Source of the DNA: DATBVX01 sp963696675
Lineage (GTDB): Bacteria > Pseudomonadota > Gammaproteobacteria > Steroidobacterales > Steroidobacteraceae
Reading direction: 5' to 3'
DNA: 64,000 bases
Assembly: GCA_963696675.1 (NCBI GenBank)
Contig: CAVOLM010000008.1
Span: forward strand, 1 to 64,000
Made by a program: the position numbers and the translations under genes. Below, one piece after another: positions 9,586 to 20,467 of this stretch. Position 1 is the stretch's first letter; every line of letters begins with the position of its first letter. Below the pieces are notes generated by a model. That model was not told the DNA's origin and ran no database searches. It saw nothing but the letters and a program-made list of their open reading frames with translations.

Positions 9586-10874
9586 TTGGGAGTGTAGATC
9601 GTCTCGCGATACTTCACGCCGGCGGTCTCGACAGCCGTCCCTGCGACGAAGCGAGGCCGATAACGGGCGCCCTTGATTGCCCGCACGAGCAGTCTCCCCG
9701 TTTTCTCCGGTACCTCGCTCGTTGCAAGCGTCGCCGCGCGGATGTGACCGTCGGCCGCGACGGTGAACTCGACCTCTGCAGAGCGTTCGGCGAATCTGTC
9801 GGGCGCGACTGTTGGCCGGCGAGTACCGTTTGGCGGTCTGTAGTAGATCTGAACCGGCGCATCGAAGGCGGCGGTGCCACCGGCATCCGGAGCACTCAAG
9901 GCCGCCCACGCCTCGCGGTAGGCTTCCAACGCCTGGTCGGTGTAGCCGGCGAACATGCGCCAGTCGCCCAGGTCGAGCTGCGCGCGCCCCCGCTCCGCGG
10001 CGTCGCATTCTGGATGCGCTTCGAGGATCTCGAGCGCGAGTTTCAGCGCGGCCTCACCCTCGCGGCTGGGGCGCGAATAGCTGCTCGAGCCGTTGGCCCC
10101 GACCACGGGAGTCTCCGGGCCGTGGAGAAATTCGAGTCGATGAGCACGTGCGACGCCGCGCAGCGGCTCGATCATCATCAGGGTCTTCTCCTTGCCGAGA
10201 TTGCTGGCAATCAATGAACGCGCGCGCGTGCATTTCGCGCGCGGTACTGTAGCGTCCCACCGATTCGAACCAGCCCGCGTTGCATTCCAGCGCCTCGACC
10301 AAGCGCGGTGTGTCCTTGGCATAAGCCGACTCGGCAATTCGCAGGGCGAGCTGCTGCTCGCGCACAACGCCGTCGTAGTCACCGAGCGCCAGGCGGGTTT
10401 CGATCAGCGACTTCATCATGTCGAGTTGCTGGGGGTTGAGCAGCCCATACACCTTGCGGCTGATATCGATTGCCCGCTGCAGCATCTGTGCCGCCGACTC
10501 GTAGTCGCCATTTTCCGAGTAGATCGCGGCGATACCGGACAGTGCCGCGATGAGCTCATTCGAGTCCGCGACTGGCTGCGTTTCGACGATGGTCGCAGCC
10601 CGGAGGTAGTTCTTCTTCGCCCCGTAGTAGTCGCGCAGTCCTCGTTGCGTCGCCGCCAGCTTGAGGAGCGGATTGACGAGCTGCAACGCCGTTGGCCCGT
10701 ATTGTTCTTCGGCCAGGGCAACCGCCTTTTGGGCAGCCAACAGAGATTGCGGATCGGGTTGTGGCGCCGGGCGTCCGCGGCTCGCTGGAAGGCTCGACGG
10801 GCGGCAATTCCTGCGCGGCACACGGCAGCCGCAGCATCCAGCGCCTGCGTAACCGCCAGGACCGTGACCAACAT
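9582..10874 (-). CDS. Secreted TPR protein with TonB-like C-terminus (frameshifted)
   Basis: About 425 residues when joined. The start MLVTVLAVTQALDAAA is a signal peptide, then a Pro-rich linker. TPR-like helical pairs follow from about 10730 to 10010 (for example ENGDYESAAQMLQRAIDISRKVYG). The C-terminal 110 residues (AEVEFTVAADGHIRAATLATSEVPEKTGRLLVRAIKGARYRP) resemble the TonB/energy-transducer fold. Frame changes are needed near 10770-10830 and near 10200. It precedes hemF with a 4-bp overlap. Related TPR-TonB_C proteins are common in Xanthomonad-like bacteria, with no defined role. Confidence 0.68.
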
Positions 10875-11100
10875 GCTTCGATCGATCGCACGACTCGCGC
10901 GAGCCTTGGCATTCGCGCCCCCCTGCGAACTGAGTATACCCATGCGCAGCGATGAGGCGGTTACCGATCGGTCAGTACGTTCATTGCCAGGCGAGGGTCA
11001 GCGCAAGCTCACCTTGATGAGTCATGACCCCACCGAAGCCGTGGGAACCCGAGGCATGCCAATGGTCGAGTAGCGATGCCAACTCACGGAAGGGTAGAAA

Positions 11101-12216
11101 ATGAGCGCGTTACTGGACACTTGCAAGATATGGTCAGAGCTATTGGCTCGATGATCTGAGCCGCAGCATGATCGAGAACGGCGAACTGAAGCGCCGCGTG
11201 ACGGAGGAAGGGCTCACCGGACGTTACGGACAATCCCGCGATTTTCAACGCCGCGCTGACGAGCAGCGACGACTACGACGAGCCGATCCGCGCAGTGTGC
11301 GGGGCAGCACGCGAATCACATCTACGAGACGCTCATCGTCGCCGACGTCCGCGATGCGTGTGACATCCTGCGCCCGGTTTATGATCGAACCGAGGGGCGA
11401 GACGGATTCGTGAGCCTCGAGGTGTCGCCGCAGCTCGCGCGCGACACGCAGGGCTCGATCGTGGAAGCGCGCCGCCTCTGGAAGGCAGTGAATCGGAAGA
11501 ATCTACTCATCAAGATCCCCGGCACGCCGGAGGGCGTGCCCGCTATCGAGACCCTGCTCATCGAGGGCATCAATATCAATGTGACGCTGCTCTTTTCGAT
11601 CGAGCGCTACGAAGCAGTCGCTCACGCCTACGTGCGCGCGCTCGAGCGACGCAAGGCGCAGAAAGGAACCGATCGATCGGCTGGCGTCGGTGGCGAGCTT
11701 CTTCCTGAGCCGCATCGACACGCTGGTCGACGAGAAGCTGCAGGCGAGGGCCGAGCTGGGAGATGCCGGTCGCGAAGAACCTTCTCGGCAGATGCGCCGT
11801 CGCCAACGCAAAGCTCGCCTACCAGCACTTCAGGGAGACGGCCGCATCGACTCGCTGGAAGGAACTCGAACGCGCCGGCGCGGCACCGCAGCGACTTCTT
11901 TGGGCGAGTACCAGCACCAAGAATCCGGCGTACCCTGACCTCATGTACGTCGAGCCGTTGATCGGACCGCAGACCGTGAACGACGCTCCCGGGCAAGACC
12001 ATCGAGGCCTTTGCGGACCACGGCAAGGCCGCGGCGACGCTGGAACAGGACATCAAGGAAGCCTGGCAGGTGACCGTCGATCTGAAGAAGACCGGCATCG
12101 ATCTCACCCACGCGGCAGATCAGCTGCTCGAGGAAGGCATCGACAAGTTCAAGAAGGCGTACGCTGAGACACTGCAGGCCATAACCAACAAGGCACCACT
12201 CGCGAGCGTACGCTGA
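11101..12216 (+). CDS. tal: Transaldolase, long form (several frameshifts)
   Basis: Transfers a dihydroxyacetone unit from sedoheptulose-7-P to glyceraldehyde-3-P in the pentose phosphate pathway. ATG 11101 with GGAAGGG upstream begins MSALLDTCKI. The Schiff-base Lys lies in NLLIKIPGTPEG, and later parts read VTLLFSIERYEAVAHAY, RIDTLVDEKL and YVEPLIGPQTVN. The joined protein has about 370 residues, as expected of the actinobacterial-type long transaldolase. The reading frame changes at least near 11135, 11230, 11290, 11660, 11760 and 11985. The protein text is conserved across all breaks, so I take these as errors. zwf lies 0.8 kb downstream. Confidence 0.82.
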
Positions 12217-12230
12217 CGAGATGGTCGCAT

Positions 12231-12964
12231 TCAGCGAGCGCGTCGGCCCGAAGCCAGATCTGGACTGAGGCGTGACAGATAATCCGCAACACCACGGCGC
12301 TCCTCGACCGACAGGGCGCGAATCCGCGTCACGTGCTGAGCGTCCATACCCGGTCGTTGGCCTGCGGCAGTCTCGTCGAGCTGACGCAGAAGATACGCGT
12401 AATGCTGGCCCGCGAGCCGTGGGCGCATGCGGCGCAGTTCTCCCTCGGCCAAGCGGTCCGTGACAGCTCTCGCATTGCCGGAAATAGACGCTGGCACCGA
12501 GTTGCAGCGCCGCGCCGTCACCGATGCCGCCCTCAAGCGGCGGCCAGCGCGGCAGGCTTTCGATGTATGAAGCGACGTCGAGCAGGTCCTGTGGCCCGGT
12601 CAAAGTGTGGCGGGAAGCGAAGTTCTGCATGCGCTCATCCCAGCGGCGATCGGCACGGAAATCGACGAGCTGCTTGACCAGCACCGACACATGCTGACCC
12701 GCGATCGCCGGTACACTTGCATCATCGGTGCCGCAACCGTCGGCCTGGTGGCATGCCGCGCACGTGCTAAACAATGCTGCGCCGTGCTTGAGGTCCGGTT
12801 CGAGCTGCCAGCGCGGCGCGAAACTCGGCGCTCGCGGCAGCGGTGCGCTCCTCGAGAGTGGGCGCTTGCCCATAGAGCGCCGACTGCGCCAGTCCGAGTC
12901 CGGCGAGGATTGCCGCAGCAGTGAGGTATGTACGGTGATGCAAAGCCGAGTCCACGACCTGCAA
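12231..12964 (-). CDS. Dihaem cytochrome c, c4-like (frameshifted)
   Basis: Periplasmic electron carrier with two haem sites: CAACH near 12760 and CESCH near 12470. Each is followed by a small c-type domain with distal Met candidates (DERMQNFA, ERRRMRPRL region). The N-terminal TYLTAAAILAGLGLAQSALYG is a signal peptide. About 230 residues after joining three frames, which change near 12840 and 12455. The start codon is TTG or GTG (12964 or 12955). It is convergent with tal and divergent from zwf. Likely partner of a terminal oxidase encoded elsewhere. Confidence 0.75.
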
Positions 12965-13029
12965 GGGAGCCTACCCCCGCGCACGGTAGACGGCAATTGC
13001 GTGCGCGGGCTGTGGCCTGCAGCCGGGCC

Positions 13030-14525
13030 ATGTCGATGACCAGCAACGTCGAGCACAACTCCCGGGCGGATGCTCTGGTGATCTTCGGCATCACCGGTGA
13101 TCTCGCGTACAAGAAGATCATTCCCGCGGTCGAAAACCTGGTACGGCGCGGGCGACACACGGGCCCGGTGCTCGGCGTTGCGCGTGAATCGTGGACCAAG
13201 GAGCGGCTGGAGGATCGGCTGGCCGCGAGTCTTCGCGAGCATGGCAATGGCATTGACGAGCACGCCTTTGCAGCACTGTGTAAGCAGCTGCGCTATGTGA
13301 CGGGCGATTACCGCGACCCCGACACCTTTCGCAGGCTCAGGGACGCTTTGGGTACCGCACGCGCCCCACTACACTATCTCGCGATTCCACCGAGCATGTT
13401 TGGCGAGGTCGTGACGCAGCTCGGGGCCTCTGGTGCTGCGCGTGGCGCGCGGGTGGTAGTCGAGAAGCCGCTCGGCCGCGATCTCAAGTCCGCGCGGGCA
13501 CTCAACGCGACGCTCGCGCAGGTGTTCGAAGAGGCACAGATCTACCGCATCGATCATTTTCTCGGCAAGGAGCCGGTGCAGAACCTGCTCTACTTCCGCT
13601 TCGCCAATGCCTTCCTCGAGCCGCTGTGGAATCGCGACTACATCGCGAGCGTGCAGCTCACCATGGCGGAGTCCTTCGGCATCGAGGGCCGTGGCAAGTT
13701 GTACGAGGAGCTGGGCGCGATCCGCGATGTGGTTCAGAACCATCTCCTGCAGGTCGTGAGCCTGCTGGCGATGGAACCGCCCGCAAGCTATGCGAGCGAT
13801 GCTGTGCGGGACGAGAAGGTCAAGGTGCTCGAGGCCGTGCTACCGCTCGACTCGGGCGATGTCGTGCGCGGTCAGTACGCCGGCTATCGCGAGCGAACCC
13901 GACGTGGCAGCGGACTCGCACGTCGAAACCTACGCGGCGCTCCGGGTCGACATCGATTCACCGCGCTGGGCCGGCGTGCCGTTCCTGATCCGCGCTGGCA
14001 AGCGCATGGCGGTCACCGCGACCGAGGTCATGGTGCGCCTGCGCACCGCGATGCATCCGTTGTTCGATGCGGCGCCAAACGAAGACCAATCACGTGCGCT
14101 TTCGCCTGGGCCCGGATCGCGTCGTGATCGGCCTCGGCGTGCGCACCAAGGAACCCGGCGAGGTGATGCACGGCCGCTCGGACGAACTGCTGATGTGTGA
14201 CGCCGAAGCGGGCGCGCACTCAGCCTACGAGCGCCTGATTGGCGATGCGCTGCGCGGTGACCCGACCCTGTTCGCTCGCCAGGATTCGATCGAAGCGGCG
14301 TGGAAGATCGTTGACGACGTCATCGACGAGCGGTCGGCACCGCTGACATATGACGCTGGAAGCTGGGGGCCATCAGAAGCCGATGCACTGGCCGAGGACA
14401 CCGGCGGTTGGTATGCGCCCCTGGCCACAGCGGAATTGTCGCTGACCTCGGCACTACCCGCTGGCGTCGATGCAGTCGACGCAGTCGACCGAGCAGCGTG
14501 GCGGTCACGCGCTGATAGAACGTGA
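13030..14525 (+). CDS. zwf: Glucose-6-phosphate 1-dehydrogenase (two frameshifts)
   Basis: Oxidises glucose-6-P to 6-phosphogluconolactone with NADP, the first step of the oxidative pentose phosphate pathway. The nucleotide-binding motif GITGDLAYKK is at the N-terminus and the active-site motif RIDHFLGKE is in the middle. The C-terminal half (RVDIDSPRWAGVPFLIRAGKRM, then VRFRLGPDRVVIGLGV) is in other frames. Breaks lie near 13890 (one extra base between GYR and SEPDVAADSHVE) and near 14080. The last 30 codons overlap the convergent DUF3617 gene and may be read-through. Start ATG 13030 or 13036. Confidence 0.88.
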
Positions 14526-14889
14526 AGTTCTTGCCACCCAGCTTCACGCTGAGCGTGCCGGTAATCTGCTGCTCGCCGATCCGCCAGAGTGCGCCGCCGG
14601 TCGTTCCGTGCCCGCCGTCGCAGATCAGGACATACGAAACGCTGTCCTCCTGCCGACTCTCCTCGCCCAGCCTGCAGTCCTTCAGCGCCACGTGATCGAG
14701 GACCGGGAATGCGGAGGCAGACGACAGATCAGCCTGGGTGAGGCAGCGCTTCTCGTGCGTCGTGGCGTAGCGAAGGTTTTCCTCGAGATGCGGCATGGCC
14801 GTGACAGTCGTGACGTCATAGAGTCGCGAGGCGGCAGCACCTGCGACGGACCATGCAAGCGAACACGCGAGAACGACTGGAATCGGCAT
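14454..14889 (-). CDS. DUF3617 family secreted protein (3' frameshift)
   Basis: About 145 residues. ATG 14889 has GGTGG upstream and begins a signal peptide (PIPVVLACSLAWSVAGAAA). The mature part matches DUF3617: Cys-rich with DHVALKDCRLGEES, YVLICDGGHGTTGGALWRI and a C-terminal TGTLSVKLGGKNFTFYQRVTATLLG. A one-base shift near 14500 gives the natural Cys-containing end (CVDCIDASG) and a TAG at 14454. Function of the family is unknown; it is widespread in sphingomonads and related bacteria. Convergent with zwf. Confidence 0.65.
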
Positions 14890-14986
14890 CCTGATCCACC
14901 TGCTTTGATTCCAACCACCTTCAGAATACGCTCGACCGCTGACTCGGAACTCTCCGATTCTTGCGCCTGAATCCTGAAAAGCCTGC

Positions 14987-16424
14987 TCAGCGCTTCTCCA
15001 CCACTGACGCCAGCCGCCGCACGCCTTCCGCAACCGCGCTGTCGCGCAGGAAACCGTAGCCGAGGATCAGCGATGGCGGCAGTTTCGCGCGGGCGCGGTA
15101 CTCCCGCGTCCCGGTGACGTTGACGGACAGCTTCCTGGCTTCAGCGGCAACCTCATCCTCATCTGCGTCGGGTGGCAGCTCCAGCATCAGATGCAGGCCC
15201 GCGGCGATGCCGAACACGCGTCGCTTCGGCAGATGGTTGCGCAGCGCGGCTACGAGCGAGTCGCGCCGCCGGCGGTAGATGCGCCGCATCCGGCGCAGAT
15301 GCCGGTCGAGCTCGCCACGCTCGATGAAATCCGCGAATGCGAGCTGCTCGAGGCTCGCTGAGCCGCGGTCCTCACGCTTTTTGACGCGCGCAAACTCATC
15401 GACGAGCCCAGCGGGAACGACGCAGCCAGCCGAGGCGCAAGGCCGGCGCCAGGGTCTTGCTCGGCAGACCCGACGTACACGACGCGCTCGGGCGCTACGC
15501 CGTGCAAAGCGCCGATGGGCTCGCGGTCATAACGAAACTCTGCGTCATAGTCATCCTCGATGATGAACGCCTGCTTGCGCACCGCCCAATCGAGGAGCGC
15601 AGCGCGCCGCCGGGGTGCCAGCACCGCGCCGGTCGGGTATTGATGTGCCGGAGTGATCAGAACCGCCCGTGCTTCGGTCTTGTCGAGGCGTTCAACGATA
15701 GACCGTGCTCATCGACCGGAACGGGCACGCACTTGAGACCGGCATCGCGCACCGCTTCGCGTTGTTCCTCGTGCGAGGGATCTTCCGTCGCGACCGCTTC
15801 GACGCCCTGCCGGCGCAGCACGGTGCACGCGAGGCGGAACCCCTGGGTGAAGCCGTTGCAGATCAGCATCCGATCAGGGTGCGCCAATGTGCCACGGGAG
15901 CGATTGATGTACGCCGACAACGCCACGCGTGCTGCGGTGGTCCCGCGCGGATCGGGATAGCCCATGGTGCCGCTCGCCGCAGTCGCGAGCACTTTACGCA
16001 GCGACTTGTGCCACGCGCGCCGCGGAAACGTCGAGGTATCAGGAACCGCGGGGCGAAAGTCATAGCGCACGGGCGCGACAGCGGATTCCGCCGGGACCTT
16101 GGCGGCCTGTTCGGGCACTGCGCGCTGAGCCGTGATCCGGCCCTCGGCTACGGTCGTCGCCGAACCCTGCCGGGCGATGAGATAGCCCTCCGCGAGCAAC
16201 TGCTCGTACGCATCGACCACTATTCCACGTGAGAGCCCGAGATCTGCAGCGAGCGCGCGCGTCGACGGGAGCGAGGCGCCGGCCTGGAGCCGCCCGGCCC
16301 GGATCGCCGAGCGCAATTCCCCTTCTAATTGCGCTCGCAGGGGCTGGCTGGCGTCGCGGTCGATGCGGATCAGGAGCTCCGGAGCAGCGGGAGCGCGAGC
16401 GGAACTGGTACCCTCATCTTTCAT
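14987..16424 (-). CDS. MocR-type GntR/aminotransferase regulator (frameshifted)
   Basis: Residues 1-75 are a GntR winged helix (ELRSAIRAGRLQAGASLPSTRALAADLGLSRGIVVDAYEQLLAEGYL). The rest is a fold-type I aminotransferase: GYPDPRGTTAARVALSAYINRSRG, then FIIEDDYDAEFRYDR with the PLP-contacting Asp. The PLP-binding Lys falls in SKTLAPALRLGW, readable in a third frame near 15450. The joined length of about 475 is normal. Frames change near 15655, 15465 and 15410. Such proteins (PdxR, GabR, TauR) sense PLP plus an amine. Target not clear; ATG 16424 is 170 bp from the divergent repeat protein gene. Confidence 0.82.
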
Positions 16425-16594
16425 AGAATTGGCTCTGTTTATGAGACCAGTGAAGGATACTCTGTGCACCACCTGGAGGAAAGATTCGCTTAACCCGGAA
16501 TCAAGTATTGCGTTTGATGCAATAGCCCGATGAGCCGAAAGTGCACACACCCGGAAATGACATGAGACAGAGGATTTTCAACTGGGAGACGACC

Positions 16595-16966
16595 ATGAAC
16601 ACGCTGCAGACGATCCGAGAGTTCACATTCACCACCGTCCTGGCCGCGGCAGCCCTGGTTGCGCCGGCCATTCAGGCGGCCGATGAATGCGTGCATGAGG
16701 CGGCTGCAATCGCGACCCGCGACAACGCCGTGGCAAGCCTGGGTCAAATGGTTGTCACGGCTTCACGCGTGGCATCGCTCGGCGTACTGGTTGTGTCGGC
16801 CCCGCGCGGGACCAACGCAGAGTTCGCGGATCTCGGCACGATGACCGTGAGCGCCAGCCGCGACGTGCTCGCGACGGTCGCGGATCTGGGCACCATGACG
16901 GTGACCGCGCCTTCGCAGGGCGCGGTGATCGTCGCCGGACGCGCTACTTCTCGCTCCTGGAACTAG
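16595..16966 (+). CDS. Secreted small protein with internal LGxMxVxAxR repeats
   Basis: 123 residues. ATG 16595 follows GGGAGA and opens a signal peptide ending QAADE. The mature part consists of four imperfect repeats: LGQMVVTASRVA, LGVLVVSAPRGT, LGTMTVSASRDV and LGTMTVTAPSQG. The unit resembles the short VVTASR stretch at the start of TonB receptors' plug, but repeated. No family is recognised. A strong terminator follows 14 bp downstream, so it is a single-gene unit. It is divergent from the MocR regulator, which could control it. Confidence 0.6.
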   Translation: MNTLQTIREFTFTTVLAAAALVAPAIQAADECVHEAAAIATRDNAVASLGQMVVTASRVASLGVLVVSAPRGTNAEFADLGTMTVSASRDVLATVADLGTMTVTAPSQGAVIVAGRATSRSWN

Positions 16967-16980
16967 ACCACAGCCTCGAG

Positions 16981-17012
16981 CCCGCCGGTTTGCGCCGGCG
17001 GGTTCCTTTTTT
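16981..17012 (+). terminator. Rho-independent terminator
   Basis: Eight-bp perfect GC stem CCCGCCGG/CCGGCGGG with a six-base loop, followed by TTCC and six Ts. It ends the small repeat-protein gene and lies 11 bases before the next start codon. Confidence 0.9.
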
Positions 17013-17022
17013 GGACGACTCC

Positions 17023-17927
17023 ATGGCCAATCGCGATCGTTTCGAGTTGCTGATCCTCGGCGTCATCTGGGGCGCCTCTTTTCTCTTCATGCGCGTCGCC
17101 GTGCCGGAGTTCGGCGCCTTCGCGCTGGTCGAAGTTCGTATCGGCATCGCGGCCCTGTTTCTGATCGGCTTGCTGGCGTGGCGCGGTGGGCTCGGGCACC
17201 TGCGCGGCTCAGCGCTACCGATGATGGTCGTCGGAATATTGAGCTCCGCCCTGCCCTTCGCGTTGTTCGCGTACGCCGTTACCTTCCTGACGTCCGGAAT
17301 GGCCGCGGTGATCAATACCGACCACGCCGATGTTCGCGGCCCTGGTCGCGTACTTCTGGCTCAACGACCGGCTGACCGCGACGCGCATCGTCGGGCTGGT
17401 GATCGGGTTCGGCGGTGTGTTGCTGTCCGCCTGGGACAAGATTTCCTTCAGCGGAGGGAGCACGACCCTGGCCGTACTCGCGGCACTGGGCGCGAGCCTG
17501 TCCTATGGTCTCGGCATGAACTACACGAAAAAGAAACTGAGCGGTGTCCCTCCGTTGGCCGCGGCCACCGGCAGCAGCCTTGCGGCGACACTGCTTATTA
17601 ATCCCGCTCGCGGCATCGAACTGGCCGAGCGTCACGCCCTCGCTCAACACCTGGCTGTGCGTGATCGCGCTCGGAGTGCTGTGCACGGGAGTCGCGTATG
17701 TCTTCTATTTCCGGCTGATCGCGCGCATCGGGCCGTCGAAGGCGAGCACCTCGGTGTACCTGGTCCCGGTATTCGGAATGCTGTGGGGTTTCATATTCCT
17801 CCAGGAGACGATCACGGCGCACATGCTCATCGCGTGCCCGATCATCGTGCTCGGCACCGCCCTCGCCTCGGGCAATGTGACCTTCCGGACACGCACTCGG
17901 GTCGCTGAAGGCGCGAGCCGCGCCTGA
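17023..17927 (+). CDS. EamA-family DMT transporter (two frameshifts)
   Basis: About 300 residues with ten predicted TM segments in two EamA halves. The first begins ELLILGVIWGASFLFMRVAVPEFG, the second contains LAALGASLSYGLGMNYTKK and ends LQETITAHMLIACPIIVLGTAL. Frames change near 17325 (VINT to TPMFAALVAYFWLND) and near 17590. The joined protein is complete, so indel error is likely. Exports a metabolite or amino acid; substrate unknown. Start ATG 17023 sits right behind the preceding terminator, so its promoter must overlap that hairpin or transcripts must read through. Confidence 0.8.
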
Positions 17928-17940
17928 TACGACAGTACGC

Positions 17941-18919
17941 ATGAGCCAGCCCGAACACAACCCCAAGTTCAGCTGGCACGCGGGTGAAGTTGCGATTCAG
18001 CGCACTGTCGGCGTCGCCGAGAGAATGGCGCGTCACGCGTCCAGCATCGTTCGTGATCATCTGCCCGAGCAGCATCGCAATTTCTATCCGCACCTTCCGT
18101 TCGTCGTGCTGGGCAGCGTCGAGGCAAACGGCGATGCGTGGGCCACATTGCGTGCTGGCAAACCCGGGTTCGTGCATTCTCCGGATGCTTCGTTGCTGCG
18201 CGTCGAGACACCGCGCGATCCGAGCGATCCCGCAGAGCAAGGTCTGGACGATGGCAACGCAATCGCGTTGCTCGGCATTGAGCTGAGCACGCGACGGCGT
18301 AATCGCGCCAACGGTTCGATTCGCAGAACGAGCGCTGACCAGTTCGACATCCGGGTCGAGCAGGCCTTCGGCAATTGCCCAAAGTACATTCAAGTGCGCG
18401 ATTTCGAGTTTGTCCGCGATCCTGGCGCGCTGCCGCACGAGCCCGCGAGGTACCTCGCCCGCATCGATGACCGCGCCCGAGCATTGATCACGGGTGCCGA
18501 TACGTTTTTCGTCGCCTCCTACGTCGATCGCGACGAAGGGCGACAGGTGGACGTGTCTCATCGCGGTGGCAAGTCCGGTTTCGTCCGGCTGGATGAGGCG
18601 GGCGTGCTCACGATTCCCGACTTCACCGGCAACCGATTTTTCAACACCCTCGGCAACCTGCTCGTCAATCCAAAGGCCGGCCTCATGTTCGTGGACTTCG
18701 ACACCGGCGACCTGCTGCAGCTATCCGGAGACGCGGAAGTCCTGCTCGACTCGCCCGGAGACCGCCGCATTTCTCGGTGCCGAGCGCTTCTGGCGATTTA
18801 CACCTCGGCGCCTCGTCTATCGCGCCAACGCCGTGCCGTTGCGCTGGACGTTGCGCGAGTGGTCACCTAATTCCCTCGCGACCGGAGAATGGGGAGCAGC
18901 AGCTGCGGCGTCGCGTTAG
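17941..18919 (+). CDS. Pyridoxamine-5'-phosphate-oxidase-like FMN-binding protein (frameshift)
   Basis: About 325 residues. Contains a split-barrel FMN domain of the PPOX class: TFFVASYVDRDEGRQVDVSHRGGKSGFVRL, GNRFFNTLGNLLVNPKAGLMFVDF and DLLQLSGDAEV. The N-terminal half (HLPEQHRNFYPHLPFVVLGSV) is typical of long versions often linked to ferredoxin reductases, though none follows here. A frame change near 18770 leads to FLGAERFWRFTPRR and a stop at 18919. Probably an F420- or FMN-dependent oxidoreductase; substrate unknown. It begins 13 bp after the transporter and is likely co-transcribed. Confidence 0.75.
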
Positions 18920-18953
18920 GTCAGCTCCAGATCGAAGTTGGCGGGATCGGCAG

Positions 18954-19403
18954 CTATGAGCCGACAGGAAGCGGCTTGTCTAAGAGCTCGTACGCCGAGC
19001 GTTCCCGGTAGCCGTGGCGGTGATAGAACGCGCGTGCTGATTCGTTGCCTGCGCCGAGCTGAAGCTGAATGCGAACGCAGCCGCTTCTTCCGAGGGCTTC
19101 CTCCGCCGTCCGCAACAGGCGCCCGCCAATACCGGTCGCGCGATGACTCGGCAGCACAAACAGCTCATCGATTTCCGCCATGAGCCCACCGTGCTCGAGA
19201 CTGAACACGTAGACGGCGATGAGGTATCCGCAAAGCTGGCTGTCATGAAGTGCCACCCAGCCCGCGCCGAGGCTCGGCGTGGCCAATAACTCCTCAAGGC
19301 GCGCTTTGACGTCAACGCGAGAAACCCAGCAATGTGCTCGAACTTCCAGTACTGCTCTACGAGTGGCCAGCCGGGCATCGGTTGCTGTTGCGGGTCTGAT
19401 CAC
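18954..19403 (-). CDS. GNAT family N-acetyltransferase (frameshifted)
   Basis: About 150 residues. Core GNAT motif A is clear: IDELFVLPSHRATGIGGRLLRTAEEAL binds acetyl-CoA pyrophosphate. It is followed by IQLQLGAGNESARAFYHRHGYRERSAYELL. The N-terminal part reads in a second frame (LVEQYWKFEHIAGF) near 19320-19365, so two compensating indels are likely. GTG 19403 overlaps the stop of the CmcJ-like gene as GTGA, which supports this start and implies coupled translation. Acceptor substrate unknown. Confidence 0.75.
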   Translation of the reverse strand: MIRPATATDARLATRRAVLEVRAHCWVSRVDVKARLEELLATPSLGAGWVALHDSQLCGYLIAVYVFSLEHGGLMAEIDELFVLPSHRATGIGGRLLRTAEEALGRSGCVRIQLQLGAGNESARAFYHRHGYRERSAYELLDKPLPVGS

Positions 19404-20389
19404 TCGAAGAACGCGAAGCTGCGGCACTCGATGCTGTGCCGAGGTTTCGCGTTCGGAAAACTCGTGTCGCGAAACGCGGTATGGGGCACGCGCATCGCCC
19501 GGGATCGATCGCTGTCGTGGAACTTGAGCAGCACGATTTCATCACGGGTCATGTTCGAGAAGTACCACCAGCGATGATTCGGGTTGTAGTGAAATATCGC
19601 GGCCGCGATCATGGAATCCTCGTCGGGCATGTCGCGGAGCATGGTCTGCTCGTCGGGAATCTGATCCACGATATGCAGCGTGTTTCGGGTTCCCTCGTCG
19701 ACTCCGACGCTGCGGGCATCGCAGAGCGCCAGCGGCCAGTCCTGCGGCGGCTCCGAAAATGCACGCCACAGGCTCGTGGCGATGAACCTGGAGTAGCCTT
19801 TGCCGCCCGGGAATGACTCCTTATAGATCTTGCGCGCCATGCGTTCCGCGACTTGCGGTGTGAAGTCGACGTGCGCCTCACTCGCCGGCGGTTGCACGCC
19901 GCCCTTGTGGGTATAGCCCACGGCCTGGCGCTCGTACTTGGGCAGATCGCCTGAAGTGCGGATCATCCAGCCCCTGGAGACAACGCGGGTCGCGCCTGTC
20001 AACGCCTTGATCGTCGCGTCGACTTCATCGGGATAGACCCGATCGACCTCGTCCTTGTCGAAGAAGTCCTTCACCGAGCTGGGGCGTTCCGCGAGCGCGA
20101 AGCCGTGAACATCCAGGCTGAAGTGATCCTTGATGGCGCGTCCATCACGGATTGCCACGGGGTACGTTCGATACTGGCCCGTGTTGCGCTCGGCGCCGGG
20201 CGCGACGAAGCGGCGATTGATCAACGAGTCCCGCGTGACATAACTGATCGCCGCGTCAACCGTCCTCGCATCACGTTCGTCTACTGAGCTTCTCCATCCA
20301 GCCTGTTCCTGGTCCGAGGCTCTACAAGATGCAACTGGCGAGGCCGGTTGTCCACCCGGCATCTTCAGACCGCTTGCCTTGCGCGCCAT
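19400..20389 (-). CDS. CmcJ/NvfI-like 2-oxoglutarate oxygenase family protein
   Basis: About 330 residues, intact. Resembles the CmcJ / gibberellin desaturase-like family: VDFTPQVAERMARK with a metal-site candidate HVD, then YSRFIATSLWRAFSEPPQDWPLALCDARSV. The C-terminal end is YNPNHRWWYFSNMTRDEIVLLKFHDSDR with the second His and an Arg anchor, then PHTAFRDTSF. Such enzymes act on antibiotics, terpenoids or unknown metabolites. The start is uncertain: ATG 20389 or 20362; conservation begins about residue 45. Coupled to the GNAT downstream. Confidence 0.7.
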   Translation of the reverse strand: MARKASGLKMPGGQPASPVASCRASDQEQAGWRSSVDERDARTVDAAISYVTRDSLINRRFVAPGAERNTGQYRTYPVAIRDGRAIKDHFSLDVHGFALAERPSSVKDFFDKDEVDRVYPDEVDATIKALTGATRVVSRGWMIRTSGDLPKYERQAVGYTHKGGVQPPASEAHVDFTPQVAERMARKIYKESFPGGKGYSRFIATSLWRAFSEPPQDWPLALCDARSVGVDEGTRNTLHIVDQIPDEQTMLRDMPDEDSMIAAAIFHYNPNHRWWYFSNMTRDEIVLLKFHDSDRSRAMRVPHTAFRDTSFPNAKPRHSIECRSFAFFE

Positions 20390-20467
20390 TGTGCCTAAGT
20401 ATGGCCGCCGCAATTCACCGCTTGCACATAACAACCAAGGCGAAAGCCTGCCCCTGGGAGTCGTTCG

